DNA of 64,000 nt from Trematomus loennbergii (taxonomy: Eukaryota > Chordata > Actinopteri > Perciformes > Nototheniidae), in the NCBI GenBank assembly GCA_012861695.1, contig JAAOOA010000339.1, forward strand, positions 132,501-196,500. Direction: 5' to 3'. Both the position numbers and the translations under genes were made by a program. How positions within the stretch are numbered: the first letter of the stretch is position 1; each line of letters opens with the position of its first letter. The notes beneath the pieces are model-generated. The model did not search any database, was not told the DNA's origin, and saw only the letters and a program-made list of their open reading frames with translations. Below are positions 1-37,932 of the stretch, in pieces.

Positions 1-186
1 TTTTCCTATTCTTCACTCAGACTCAGACTCAGGTGACGAGGTTTCTTTTTCATTCATTTATTCTTTCCCCTTTTTCTCCTGCTGTCCGTTTAAAACATGC
101 TTATTCCCCCTCTGACGATCCAAAAGATTGTGTTTGTCGTTTAAATGTCTTTAACCTACTGTTACTGTGCCGTCAGAAGTCTCCAA

Positions 187-1835
187 GGTTGCGGTCGAAT
201 AGTCCATTTAGCTTAGGAACCTTTCTAACGGAGTGAAATGACCCGGAAGTCCCTCAGTGGCAGCCATGATAAGAGCCGTTTGAATTCTCTAGATGATAAG
301 AAAGGAGGTTTCAAACTTCCTTTATAACCTCCTTTAGCTTAGGAACCACTGGACCTCCCTAACCTAAAGGAGAGGAGAAAATGCTGCCCCACAATGCCTT
401 GCGGCCGCGGCATTTGCCGTCACACAACAGTCGGCCGTTCACGGAAACAATCGATTATGAACGAGAATGATATCATGAAAGTTACGGTGCTTATTAAGCT
501 TTTTAAAACGTATGTGGTAAGTTGCCAAAGTGCTTTGTTTTGAACGTTCATCAGTATTATAATCAAAAAGAGAAATATGAACGTTAGTTTTTACTGAAAT
601 GATCAAATAAAGTCAACATTTCACAGTCTTTACTAAGCTGTGTGGGGTTTGTTCAACTTTTAAAAGATGTTTGAATGGTGATATACACAGTGATAGATGT
701 TAAGGACTAACGTTTATAATAATTTGTATTGATTTTAAGATCTTTTCATACAATCATACGTATTGGGATCATTTGTATTAATGTGGACCGGAGTGAGAGG
801 GTGATGAGCATAAGTTTCACTTTCCTTTTTTATTTCAATTCCAACTTTGGTCATGAAGAATATGTTCTCTGTTGTCCACGTTCATAAAGCATAACACAAC
901 AGCATCAGAGCACGGTACAGAGTCTCTAGATGAGTTTACAGTAGTCCCTCGTTCTTATTAAACATCCCTGTTGTAGTCCGCTGTATAGAAAACTGTAGTT
1001 TCCATAGTTTCCCCACAGCAGCAGACGCACATTTATGACCTCCGCTGGTGCATCATAAACACGTCGGATAGTGAAAGTCAGGAGAGACTGCGGTGCTTTG
1101 AGAATCCAAGTCCTTTTGAATTCTCCTATCCACTATCCCTTAACCCCGTGACGTTTCACACAGAGGTCAAGGGATAGACGATGGGGATAGACTAAGGGGA
1201 TAGACTAAGGATAGACGATAGACGATAGACGATAGGGATAGACGATAGGGATAGACGATAGGGATAGACGATAGGGATAGACGATAGGGATAGACCTAGA
1301 CGATGGGATAGACGATAGACGATAGGGATAGACCTAGACGATGGGATAGACTAAGGATAGACGATAGGGATAGACCTAGACGATGGGATAGACTAAGGAT
1401 AGACGATAGGGATAGACGATGGGGATAGGATAGACGATAGGGATAGACGATAGGGATAGACCTAGACGATGGGATAGACTAAGGATAGACGATAGACGAT
1501 AGGGATAGACGATAGGGATAGACCTAGACGATGGGATAGACTAAGGATAGACGATAGGGATAGACGATAGGGATAGACGATAGGGATAGACGATAGGGAT
1601 AGACGATAGGGATAGACGATAGGGATAGACCTAGACGATGGGATAGACTAAGGATAGACGATAGACGATAGGGATAGACGATAGGGATAGACCTAGACGA
1701 TGGGATAGACTAAGGATAGACGATAGGGTTAGACGATAGGGTTAGACGATAGGGTTAGACGATAGGGATAGACGATAGGGTTAGACGATAGGGATAGACG
1801 ATAGGAGCTGATTTTTTGACTATTCGACCGCAACC
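187..1835. mobile_element. DNA transposon-like element with GGTTGCGGTCGAATA terminal inverted repeats (copy 1)
   Basis: The left end GGTTGCGGTCGAATAGTCC at 187 is the inverted complement of GACTATTCGACCGCAACC ending at 1835. Three further copies or fragments occur in the window (30,917; 35,855; 58,220), so this is a dispersed family. I see no transposase; it looks non-autonomous. The target duplication is not clear: flanks here read CCAA and CATG. The right third is swollen by a 13-bp minisatellite. Confidence 0.75.
1165..1806. repeat. 13-bp minisatellite (GATAGGGATAGAC)n inside the TIR element
   Basis: The unit GATAGGGATAGAC and its variants (GATAGACGATAGG, CCTAGACGATGG, CTAAGGATAGAC) are repeated for about 640 bp. 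The array grows out of the sequence GGAATAGACGATAGGGTTAGAC, which is single-copy at the same position in the 35,855-36,605 relative. The last units change to GATAGGGTTAGAC. Confidence 0.9.
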
Positions 1836-3025
1836 CATGTCATCCTAACCACTTGTTGCTCCATCGGTGAACTCTTCTTCTCTCCCTCTGTGTAATAGCG
1901 TTGTTTGGGGACTCCTGGTGGTGGTCATGGGTACCGCAGCAATGGGTATATACTGCATGGGTTTGGTGTGGTTTGGTTTTTTTATCACCACAAAAAACAC
2001 ATTTCCACGACTGCAACCACCAAAGTTTTACACCTTCCTCACATGGCATGGGACGATAAGAAAATATAGTTGGGTAGTCTACATGTCCAAAAGAATCACA
2101 ATATCATCCAGATATTAAAAAGGATCAGAAAACTAGGTTTAGTTAAAGTTCACCATTTAAGAATATCCTAAAAGAGAATATGTAATACAAATATTTATGA
2201 ACTTAAAGCAATAATATACACATTTTACTACAATATATAACTTGTGTTAATAAGATAATGCTGAATTGCACCAAGGGGCAATTGGTTATGAGCAGCAGCT
2301 TATGTCATGAACATACAGGAAGAAAACACACAGATACACCCGGGAGCACAGATGTGGATCATTCCAATTTACACGATCAATAGTTCATCGCATCACAATA
2401 ATAATAAATAAATAATCAAGTTAAAAGCCTTTCAAGAATTTATAAGTTTGAGTGCAGAAGGGATGAATGATTTTGCAAAGCGATTAGTCTTTAGAGCAGG
2501 TCGAGCATATCTACGCCCTGATGGCCCTGATGATAATAAAGGATATATTGATATGCAGTTCTTTTTACTGCCTCTCCTGTGAGGATATACGAAATTATCA
2601 CAATATTGGAAATCCACCAAGATCAACTAATATCATCACAAATCCTGATTTAAAAAACACACATCGTCCAACTTCACAACGACGTTCATTGAACCATCAC
2701 ACATAGCTTTCACTTAGAGCTGCACACCAGCCACTCCAGTCAGTGCACATTTTTTATTTGTTTTGTTATGGTGTGAAACCTCTCCACCCTTCACCGGCAT
2801 TGTGTGACTCCTCTCCTGGTTCCCTCTGCATTCACTCAGTGTGTGTGTGTGTGTGGTGTTTCACTGGTTTATCAACCTCTACTCTCTCCTGGTGTTTGTG
2901 TACCGAGAGGAATATTCATTCTTCCTCGTGACATGCATTTTGTCTTGCCTGGTTAAACCGTCAAATGATTGAATTTTAAAATCCTCTGGTTTCTTACACT
3001 TCTCTGTACTTCTGTCTTCTTTCAG

Positions 3026-29000
<25,975 letters not shown>

Positions 29001-30465
29001 AAAAAAACCCTGAGTCATCATTAAAAACACCCTCATCATAAAACACAAATACACACACTAACACACTTCTGAACGGAGAGGGACACACAACTAGAGAAAC
29101 CGATTTCCTCCTAGTCCTGTGACAATCTATGCATTCTTAACACACACAGTAAACTCGGGACAATCACCATGCTGACACACACACACGTTATTTTTGGGCC
29201 AAATGTTTTCGTTCGCTTCATGTTTCGTTCTCTGGGAAAACAAAAAAAAAAAAGGATATTTTTGTAAGGAAACATTCCAATGATGGTAGACCTGATCCAG
29301 GATCTATTTTTCTAATTGAAGAAGAAAGGAAGTACACGTTAATGAAGAGCGATCTACTGGAAGGGGACCAAAGTAATATCTCGATCTATAGAAAATGTAT
29401 TTTATGCAGAAGTTTTTATAATGGTTAAGAATGGAAGTGCTTATTACGCCCTCGCTTCAGATTATAATGAAGGGTTATACGCGGAAATGTATCCTATCGA
29501 CTTAGCGTGGCGGTAGATTTGATCAACGTTATTTCTGTGAACAGATACTAAATGTATGAGTAAAAACCCAATAAATGAAATGTATAGAAATATTAAATTA
29601 ATCGGCTTCTATAGAAATAAAATCCACAAATAAAAAATACATAAAATGGATTTTGAAATGTGGAATATTTGAATTTAAATTTGCAATTTCTTTCGACTTT
29701 ACAAATATTTTTTGGAAGGTTTTTCACTTTTACAAATTCCCAATTTACTCATCTGTTCACACGAAGTAAAGTACGATGCATCTACCTCCTTGATTTAGCT
29801 GCAGTTAGTACTCGTGACTACGCTTATGGGCTTAAAAATGTAACACACATTTCTTGCGGAAACTTAAAAATCAGAGGCAGATTTCAAGTTTTAAAAAAAA
29901 TAAAAATTACGGAAGGCGTTTTGATTGTGCTGAATTCTCTTAATTTTTGCACTGAGAAAAAAAAAGCCTTGACCATAAAAAAAACCCACTGCGTTAAGTT
30001 TTAAAAAGACTCATGGTAGTGAGTGCACACACGCACACTAAGGCCTTAAATGCAGCAGCTGAATTCTGGGTAGGGATTTCTCATTTTTCTGGACATGCAT
30101 TGATTTTTACGTTTCTCTCTATCAGTGTTTTGTTTGTGTTGAAGGTAAAGGGGGGTGGTGGGGAAGTCTTATTACTGAAGTTAGGGGACGTTTACCCCCG
30201 CCCCTCCGCAGGCTGTGCTTTCGGCTCACACTGCTGGGAAGTGAGAGGAATGTGTTGTTGTTGTTGTTGGGAATCACGGATTAAGAAGAATACAAATAAT
30301 GATCGCACTTATAATAAAAAAAAAAATAAAAAAACAACAGCAAAGGAAATCCAAAAAAAATTCTCAATTATTTTGTAATGTCTGTCTTTCTGCACCTCTG
30401 GAATCATTGTTGTGACATGTTGGTATTATTGCAATTAAAGAGGCTTTCTAAACTGCTACCTGCTG
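29001..30465 (+). other. myh9: 3' untranslated region of the myosin gene with polyadenylation signals
   Basis: AATAAA occurs at 29,570, 29,616 and 29,629, and ATTAAA at 30,434, the last giving a 3' UTR of about 1.45 kb. Several A-rich runs occur (29,892-29,910; 29,950-29,985; 30,310-30,360). Which site is used cannot be told. The part from 29,872 on recurs at 47.2 and 52.2 kb. Confidence 0.65.
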
Positions 30466-30745
30466 TGTCTTTGTTATTATTTCATACTGATGTAGGACCG
30501 GTGCTGTGTTTATAATCATACTTAAGTAAAAGTACAACATTATTAGCATAAAAGTATATTTAAAGTACAAAATAACATTATTATTAGTAAGAGCAATGGC
30601 TCATTTCATAACCATGTATGAAATGACTGGATTATAATTATTAATGTGTTCATCACAGCTGGTAAAGGTGGAGCTAATGTTAATTATTTGACATGCTGCT
30701 GGATATCTTGACCTATAATTATATGTACCGGTTATTTATATTTTG
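29872..30745 (+). repeat. Myosin 3' UTR/downstream module, copy 1
   Basis: AGAGGCAGATTTCAAG at 29,872 begins a segment matching 52,230-53,090, and its middle part matches 47,246-47,466. Similarity continues past the ATTAAA signal (TGCTGTGTCTTTGTTATTAT...), so it is a genomic duplication and not a cDNA copy. Confidence 0.85.
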
Positions 30746-30916
30746 TATTCGTAAACCGCCCCCTACACCCTACACACTACCCCTCCGTTTGCGCGTTCCC
30801 GCGGAGGGTCCGCCACATTAGTGCTGTTCCAAACCAACGAGTGTGGAGCGGGGTGGAGGGGGAGTGGGCTATCAAGCCCTCAAACAGCGAGTCTGCATCG
30901 GTGCTGACTTCACCTG
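30746..30916. repeat. Fragment of CCCCCTACACCCTAC...GGGCTATCAAGCCC repeat
   Basis: AACCGCCCCCTACACCCTAC and GAGTGGGCTATCAAGCCCTC recur at 38,597-38,755, the latter also inverted at 60,035-60,060. It interrupts the module that continues uninterrupted at 53,090. Confidence 0.65.
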
Positions 30917-32580
30917 GGTTGCGGTCGAATAGTCCATTTAGCTTAGGAACCTTCCTAACGGAGTGAAATGACCCGGAAGTCCCTCAGTGGCAGCCATGAT
31001 AAGTGCCGTTTGAATTCTCTAAATTAAAAGGAAAGGAGGTTTCAAACTTCCTTTATAACCTCCTTTAGCTTAGGAACCACTGGACCTCCCTAACCGAAAG
31101 GAGAGGAGAAAATGCTGCCCCACAATGCCTTGCGGCCGATGCATTTGCCGTCACACACAGTCGGCCGTTCACGGAAACAATCGATTATGAACGAGAAATG
31201 ATATCATGAAAGTTACGGTTCAAAACGTATGTGGTAAGTTGCCAAAGTGCTTTGTTTGAACGTTCATCAGTATTATAATCAAAAAGAGAAATATGAACGT
31301 TAGTTTTTACTGAAATGATCAAATAAAGTCAACATTTCACAGTCTTTACTAAGCTGTGTGGGGTTTGTTCAACTTTTAAAAAGATGTTTGAATGGTGATA
31401 TACACAGTGATAGATGTTAAGGACTAACGTTTATAATAAATACATTTGTATTGCTTTTAAGATATTTTCATAGTTCATACAATCATACGTATTGGGATCA
31501 TTGTATTAATGTGGACCGGAGGGAGAGGGTGACGACCATAAGTTTCACTTTCCTTTTTTATTTCAATTCCAACTTTGGTCATGAAGAATATGTTTCTCTG
31601 TTGTCCCGTTCATAAAGCATAACACAACAGCATCAGAGCACGGTGCAGAGTTTACAGTAGTCCCTCGTTCTTATTAAACATCCCTGTTGTAGTCCGCTGT
31701 ATAGAAAACTGTCCACTATCCCTTAACCCAGGGGTATTCAACTAAAATTCAACGAGGTCCAGTTAGAGAAAATCCCCCCATGCAAAGGTCCGGAACATCA
31801 AAATGTCTAAGTTGTTTTATGAATTAGTGTGATATATATTGAAGTAACTGTAGCTTTATCAACGTCTGCATGTAATCAACAACTGACTGCCAATCAAATA
31901 AAGAAAGACAACAATATTTATTGTCAATGAACATTGAACTATACAGATATACAGTAAATACTGTGGATATGTGTAATGTTCCTCTCGGGCTGCATTTAAA
32001 AATAAAATAGAGAAAATAAATAAAATAGCTTTTGAAAATATGTGCATCTTAAAAGTGCTTAATTTTAGATAAATAAAATAAAGTGTAGCAGCAGCTTGAG
32101 TTTCCCTTTTTCTTTGTTAACCGTTTCACATCATGACTTAACAGTTTCAGTCGATTATAGAACAATATCAGTCTTTACACATCATAACAATTGAACAGTT
32201 TTAAAGTTTCTCTTTCTTTCCCTCTTATATTGCAGTCCCTCACTCACTTTTTATTAATTCAGTGCGAGAATTGAGCTTGAGCTTGTCCTGCCAGGAGTTT
32301 AAATCTGGGCTGAAATGGTGTCAGGGCCATTCTCATACACACATGCAAGTGCTCATTGGTTAGCCTCGGTTAGCCTGCCCTGGAACCATATTTAGTTTTA
32401 ATCTTGATCCTGGTGGACTGATCATATTGGGCTCTGAGACTGCTTATTTTTTGTGACCTCAGTTCTGACTTGAGAGGGAATGTTGGTCAAACACTTTGTG
32501 TTTTGTCTCATAGTAGCGTTTTGACACTTTTAATGAGCACCACGGCCTCTGAACAAATGAGACACACTGGCTCTGTGCTC

Positions 32581-33732
32581 TAGAGATGGGCGAGTCCTGA
32601 TTCATCCGGATCATTAACCCGGATCCTAGAAATGAGCTGGTCGTGACGAGTCTCCCTCTCCATTAACCCGAGTCCTTGAGTCCCACACTTGGTGTGACGT
32701 ACAAATTAAAACTATAAATTGCGTCACTCGCTACTCTCTTTATAACATGTAAAATCACATTACAACGTACCCCAGTCCATCTACCTACCCTTTAGCAAGT
32801 ATACAGGATAGCTGCCTGCCAGAAGTTATCGTTTGGCTCAGGGGAGGGGACGCGGATCAGTGAAACTTCCTGCAGACTCGTGGGGACTCAGAGGAGCCGA
32901 CGGCTCCTAACCGTAATAGCATAGCAGATCCAGCAATCCATACTCGTCATGTGCACGAGCATAGCCCCTCCTCCAGCACCCGGCTCCCGCGCTATCAACA
33001 GCAGACTCGCAGATTCGCAGAATCCTGACTCGCTGCAACACACAGCGGATCAGACTCGTGCGGACTCGGAGCCGTAACCATATAGCAGCAGATCCAGAGA
33101 TCCAGCAGACTCGTCGTCATGCACGAGTCCACAGCAGACTCAGATTCGCAAATCCAGACTCGTGCGGACTCGGAGCCGTATATAGCAGCAGATCCCGAGA
33201 TCCAGCAGACTCTCCTCATGCACGAGTCAACAGCAGACTCAGATTTGCCAAATCGCAAAATAACCCTTTTTTTTTGTGATCAACATTTTTTATTAAAGCA
33301 AAATACCTGTGTAGCGTAGGTTAATATAACGTCAGTTTAATAGATAGATAGATAGATAGTACTTTATTGATCCAAATTGGGAAATTGTTGTTACAGCAGC
33401 ATAAAAGGCATTTTACAATAAAACAAACTACAAAATAGACAAGAAGAGAAGAAAAATAAAATAAAATATAAAATATAAAATATACATGTCGAAATAGAAA
33501 ATATACATGCAGATATTATATATATATATATACAAATCTATATATATATTCAAAATATATGGAATAATAATATGCTCGTGAAATGCATCAACTTTTCGGT
33601 TTCACCGATAGGATTTCTACGGTCTTGGTGATGCTGACTCATATGACCAAATGACTCGTATGATCCGGATCTCTTCAATGACTGACTCAGAAGACCCTGA
33701 GTCCGTAAAAGGATCCGGATTTGCCATCTCTA
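32581..33732. mobile_element. Nested hAT-like element with perfect 8-bp TSD CTGTGCTC
   Basis: TAGAGATGGGCGAGTC at 32,581 is mirrored by GGATTTGCCATCTCTA ending at 33,732. CTGTGCTC occurs at 32,573-32,580 and 33,733-33,740. The interior has GAGTC/CAGACTCG-rich degenerate tandem repeats (32,990-33,240) and a LINE-tail-like piece starting ATAGATAGTACTTTATTGAT at 33,343. Confidence 0.88.
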
Positions 33733-33879
33733 CTGTGCTCCCAGTGGGCAGGATGAACATGAATGAGTTCACTCAGGGTTAAAAGCTCTGTTCTCACTTC
33801 CTCTTCTTGGAGAGCGCCATGTGTCATTATTTGTCTCTCCCTGTCTGCCGCTAACACGCCTGTCACTCTCCTCTCCGTC

Positions 33880-34312
33880 TCTCTCCCTGTATCGCTAATT
33901 ATTCTCTTCACTCACTTTCCTCTCCGCTTCTCTCTGCCGCTCTCTCATCTCTTCTTCTGTGTTTCTCTCCCTGTATCGCTAATTATTCTCTCACTCACTT
34001 TCCTCTCCGCTTCTCTCTGCCGCTCTCTCATCTCTTCTTCTGTGTTTCTCTCCTGTATCGCTAATTATTCTCTTCACTCACTTTCCTCTCCGCTTCTCTC
34101 TGCCGCTCTCATCTCTTCTTCTGTGTTTCTCTCCCTGTATCGCTAATTATTCTCTTCACTCACTTTCCTCTCCGCTTCTCTCTGCCGCTCTCTCATCTCT
34201 TCTTCTGTGTTTCTCTCCCTGTATCGCTCTCTTGTCTCTTCTTCTGTGTTTCTCTCCCTGTATCGCTCTCTTGTCTCTTCTTCTGTGTTTCTCTCCCTGT
34301 ATCGCTCACTCG
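33880..34312. repeat. ~84-bp pyrimidine-rich minisatellite
   Basis: TCTCTCCCTGTATCGC is repeated about seven times. The first four units include TAATTATTCTCTTCACTCAC; the last are shortened. It lies in the outer hAT-like element. Confidence 0.85.
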
Positions 34313-34546
34313 TCTCTTTCGCCCCCTGTCGGCAGCGGTTAAAATAGAATCGCCCCGTCAAAATTGAAATCCCCTATTAATGTATTGATTATAGGTCCGG
34401 GTCCGTATAGGTCGGCGTCTGGGTCCGGACCGCGGTCCGCCTGTTGCCGACCCTGCCTTAACCCCATGACGTTTCACTCTGAGGTCAAGGAATAGACGAT
34501 AGGGTTAGAACTTAGGAGCGTTTTTTTTTAGTATTCGACCGCAACC

Positions 34547-35854
34547 CTGCTGCCCTACCTACCGGTCTCAACGCTGTGTGTGTCCGTCAGGAAACATGCT
34601 GTTTACAAACAGTTCCAGCAAACATCTACTGATAAATTGCGATGTTAACAACCTCATGATAACCTCATATTTTTTAAACTTAGGATCATACCTGTGTTTA
34701 GTCTAGAAAAAGGTAAATGTGTGCATTTTATTATAAAGTTGTGTATATTTACAGACTGTTGCAAAAACTAAGAAGCTTATAAACATCAGGTTTCAAACTA
34801 AAAGAGCTTTACAGAAAAAGTAACACAATGAAAGATGTTTGGAGTTTTATTTGAGTTATTAATTTACATTTTTGTCTAAGAGATGCTGATTTGAAACCGT
34901 TGTTACATACAGTTACGGCATTTCCTGTTTCTGCCGGAGAGAGGGGAGTTTGTCCCAAAGCTTGCCGCTGTATTTACTCCCTCCATCTGACAGGAGGGAG
35001 CCTCGTTGAGCTGCGAGTGTGGCTACAGACGGAGTTCACTCCGTCACGGAGGGGTAGGGTCGAGGGAGTGGTTTGGGATTGGGCCGTACAGTTTAGCGAG
35101 AGCGCGTATGTTTTGGATTGGGCCAACCGGCTAACCCAAACATATCCAGGTTAGGTTGAACCAGCTTCGTAGTACAGGCCTCTGCTGTGTCTTTGTTATT
35201 ATTTCATACTGATGTAAGAAAAGTCCTGTATTTATAATCATAGCTAAGTAAAAGTACAAACATTTTGACATCAAGGCTTATTCAAAGTAGGCTACCAAAT
35301 AACATTATTATTGGTACAGTAATAAGAGAACTGACTCATTTCATAACCATATGTATGAAATAACTGGATTATAATTATTAATGTGTCATCACAGCTGGTA
35401 AAGGTGGAGCTAATGTTAATTATTTGACATGCTGCTGGATATCTTGACCTATAATTATATGTAGGCCTACCGGTTATTTCTATTTTTGTATTAGTTAATA
35501 ATCTGAATCTGTAAAAAGCTGTCAAAGGTAGTGGAGTCGAAGTAGGAAGTAGCATAAAATGGAAATACTCAAAGTACAAGTACCTCAAATTAGCGTACTT
35601 ATACTCTTCACTGTAGTAAATACACCTGGATAGTTTTGGTGGCCCTCATGAGTCTAATGTGGGGAAGGGATCAGAAAGCATAAAGCAACATGTAAACCAT
35701 ATTATTGTGCAAACTTTGAATACCACATCACAACAAAAGCACAGTTTGAAAATGTAAACAAATCCCACCGTCCCTGAAACAGAGAGTGCAGATTGAAATA
35801 CTTTTATGATTGACCTTCAAACTAGTGCAACTTAATACACCTTGCTACAAGCCA
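34547..35854 (+). repeat. Duplicated module M, copy 1
   Basis: From TGCTGCCCTACCTACCGGTC through CTTGCTACAAGCCAA it is nearly identical (small indels) to 36,606-37,905. It contains an open frame of 87 codons (34,891) that recurs in all copies but resembles no protein I know. The second half, from TGCTGTGTCTTTG, also matches 30,466 and 52,805. Confidence 0.85.
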
Positions 35855-36605
35855 AACCTCCTTTAGCTTAGGAACCACTGGACCTCCCTAACCGAAAGGA
35901 GAGGAGAAAATGCTGCCCCACAATGCCTTGCGGCCGCGGCATTTGCCGTCACACAACAGTCGGCCGTTCACGGAAACAATCGATTATGAACGAGAAATGA
36001 TATCATGAAAGTTACGGTTCAAAACGTATGTGGTAAGTTGCCAAAGTGCTTTGTTTTGAACGTTCATCAGTATTATAATCAAAAGAGAAATATGAACGTT
36101 AGTTTTACTGAAATGATCAAATAAAGTCAACATTTCACAGTCTTTACTAAGCTGTGTGGGGTTTGTTCAACTTTTAAAAAGATGTTTGAATGGTGATATA
36201 CACAGTGATAGATGTTAAGGACTAACGTTTATAATAAATACATTTGTATTGCTTTTAAGATATTTTCATAGTTCATACAATCATACGTATTGGGATCATT
36301 TGTATTAATGTGGACCGGAGGGAGAGGGTGACGACCATAAGTTTCACTTTCCTTTTTTATTTCAATTCCAACTTTGGTCATGAAGAATATGTTTCTCTGT
36401 CCCCGTTCATAAAGCATAAAACAACATCAGAGCACGGTGCAGAGTTTACAGTAGTCCCTCGTTCTTATTAAACATCCTGTTGTAGTCCGCTGTATAGAAA
36501 ACTGTCCACTATCCCTTAACCCCATGACGTTTCACTCTGAGGTCAAGGAATAGACGATAGGGTTAGACTTAGGAGCTGTTTTTTTTTTAGTATTCGACCG
36601 CAACC
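35855..36605. mobile_element. GGTTGCGG-TIR element, copy 3 (5' truncated)
   Basis: It begins within the family at CCTCCTTTAGCTTAGG and ends TATTCGACCGCAACC at 36,605. It lacks both the minisatellite of copy 1 and the hAT insertion of copy 2, so it serves as the empty-site reference. Confidence 0.82.
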
Positions 36606-37905
36606 TGCTGCCCTACCTGACCGGTCTCAACGCTGTGTGTGTCCGTCAGGAAACACGCTGTTATAAACAGTTCCAGCAAACATCTACTGATAAATTGCGA
36701 TGTTAACAACCTCATGATAACCTCATATTTTTTAACTTAGGATCATACCTGTGTTTAGTCTAGAAAAAGGTAAATGTGTGCTTTTATTATAAAGTTGTGT
36801 ATATTTACAGACTGTTGCAAAACTAAGAAGCTTATAAACATCAGGTTTCAAACTAAAAGAGCTTTACAGAAAAAGTAACACAATGAAAAGATGTTTGGAG
36901 TTTTATTTGAGTTATTAATTTACATTTTTTGTCTAAGAGATGCTGATTTGAAACCGTGTTAGATACAGTTACGGCATTTCCTGTTTCTGCCGGAGAGAGG
37001 GGAGTTTGTCCCAAAGCTTGCCGCTGTATTTACTCTCTCCATCTGACAGGAGGGAGCCTCGTTGAGCTGCGAGTGTGGCTACAGACGGAGTTCACTCCGT
37101 CACGGAGGGGTAGGGTCGAGGGAGTGGTTTGGGATTGGGCCGTACAGTTTAGCGAGAGCGCGTATGTTTTGGATTGGGCCAACCGGCTAACCCAAACATA
37201 TCCAGGTTAGGTTGAACCAGCTTCGTAGTACAGGCCTCTGCTGTGTCTTTGTTATTATTTCATACTGATGTAAGAAAAGTCCTGTATTTATAATCATAGC
37301 TAAGTAAAAGTACAAACATTTTGGCATCAAGGCTTATTCAAAGTAGGCTACCAAATAACATTATTATTGGTACAGTAATAAGAGAACTGACTCATTTCAT
37401 AACCATATGTATGAAATGACTGGATTATAATTATTAATGTGTTCATCACAGCTGGTAAAGGTGGAGCTAATGTTAATTATTTGACATGCTGCTGGATATC
37501 TTGACCTATAATTATATGTAGGCCTACCGTTATTTCTATTTTGTATTAGTTAATAATCTGAATCTGTAAAAAGCTGTCAAAGGTAGTGGAGTCGAAGTAG
37601 GAAGTAGCATAAAATGGAAATACTCAAAGTACAAGTACCTCAAATTAGCGTACTTATACTCTTCACTGTAGTTAATACACCTGGATAGTTTTGGTGGCCC
37701 TCATGAGTCTAATGTGGGGAAGGGATCAGAAAGCAACATGTAAACCATATTATTGTGCAAACTTTGAATACCACATCACAACAAAAGCACAGTTTGAAAA
37801 TGTAAACAAATCCCACTGTCCCTGAAACAGAGAGTGCAGATTGAAATACTTTTATGATTGACCTTGAAACTAGTGCAACTTAATACACCTTGCTACAAGC
37901 CAAGG
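36606..37905 (+). repeat. Duplicated module M, copy 2
   Basis: This is the second copy of 34,547-35,854, in tandem with the truncated element before it. Together they form a direct duplication of about 2.05 kb. Confidence 0.85.
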
Positions 37906-37932
37906 TACAGTATACAGACAATATTCAAGTAT

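Larger units (their letters stand above)
1..3025 (+). other. Intron upstream of first visible myosin exon
   Basis: I see no exon here; it should be intron 15 of the myosin gene. It holds the 187-1835 TIR element with its minisatellite, a short GT run near 2840-2855 and otherwise AT-rich DNA without recognisable coding potential. The short open frames around 1840-2930 show no family resemblance. Confidence 0.6.
31729..34455. mobile_element. hAT-like element (2.7 kb) with perfect 8-bp TSD CCTTAACC
   Basis: It starts CAGGGGTATTCAACTAAAAT and ends GTTGCCGACCCTG. CCTTAACC is duplicated at 31,721-31,728 and 34,456-34,463. The unoccupied site is seen at 36,514-36,521 and 1138-1145. No transposase is readable, and it contains another insertion and a pyrimidine-rich minisatellite. 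Confidence 0.88.
30917..34546. mobile_element. GGTTGCGG-TIR element, copy 2, containing nested hAT insertions
   Basis: GGTTGCGGTCGAATAGTCC starts at 30,917, and TATTCGACCGCAACC ends at 34,546. Without the 31,729-34,455 insertion it would be about 900 bp and lacks the minisatellite of copy 1. Both flanks have CTG next to the ends, a possible but unproven 3-bp target duplication. Confidence 0.78.

Noticed and set aside
1740..1800. Telomeric repeat (TAGGGTTAG)
   Set aside because: The period is 13 bp and grades into GATAGGGATAGAC; the match to the telomere unit is incidental.
29660..30378. Open frames of 114 and 121 codons after the myosin stop
   Set aside because: They lie in the AT-rich 3' UTR, and their composition is that of A/T runs.
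34891..35154. 87-codon frame also present at 36,956
   Set aside because: It is conserved because the 2-kb duplication is recent; no splice context or family resemblance.
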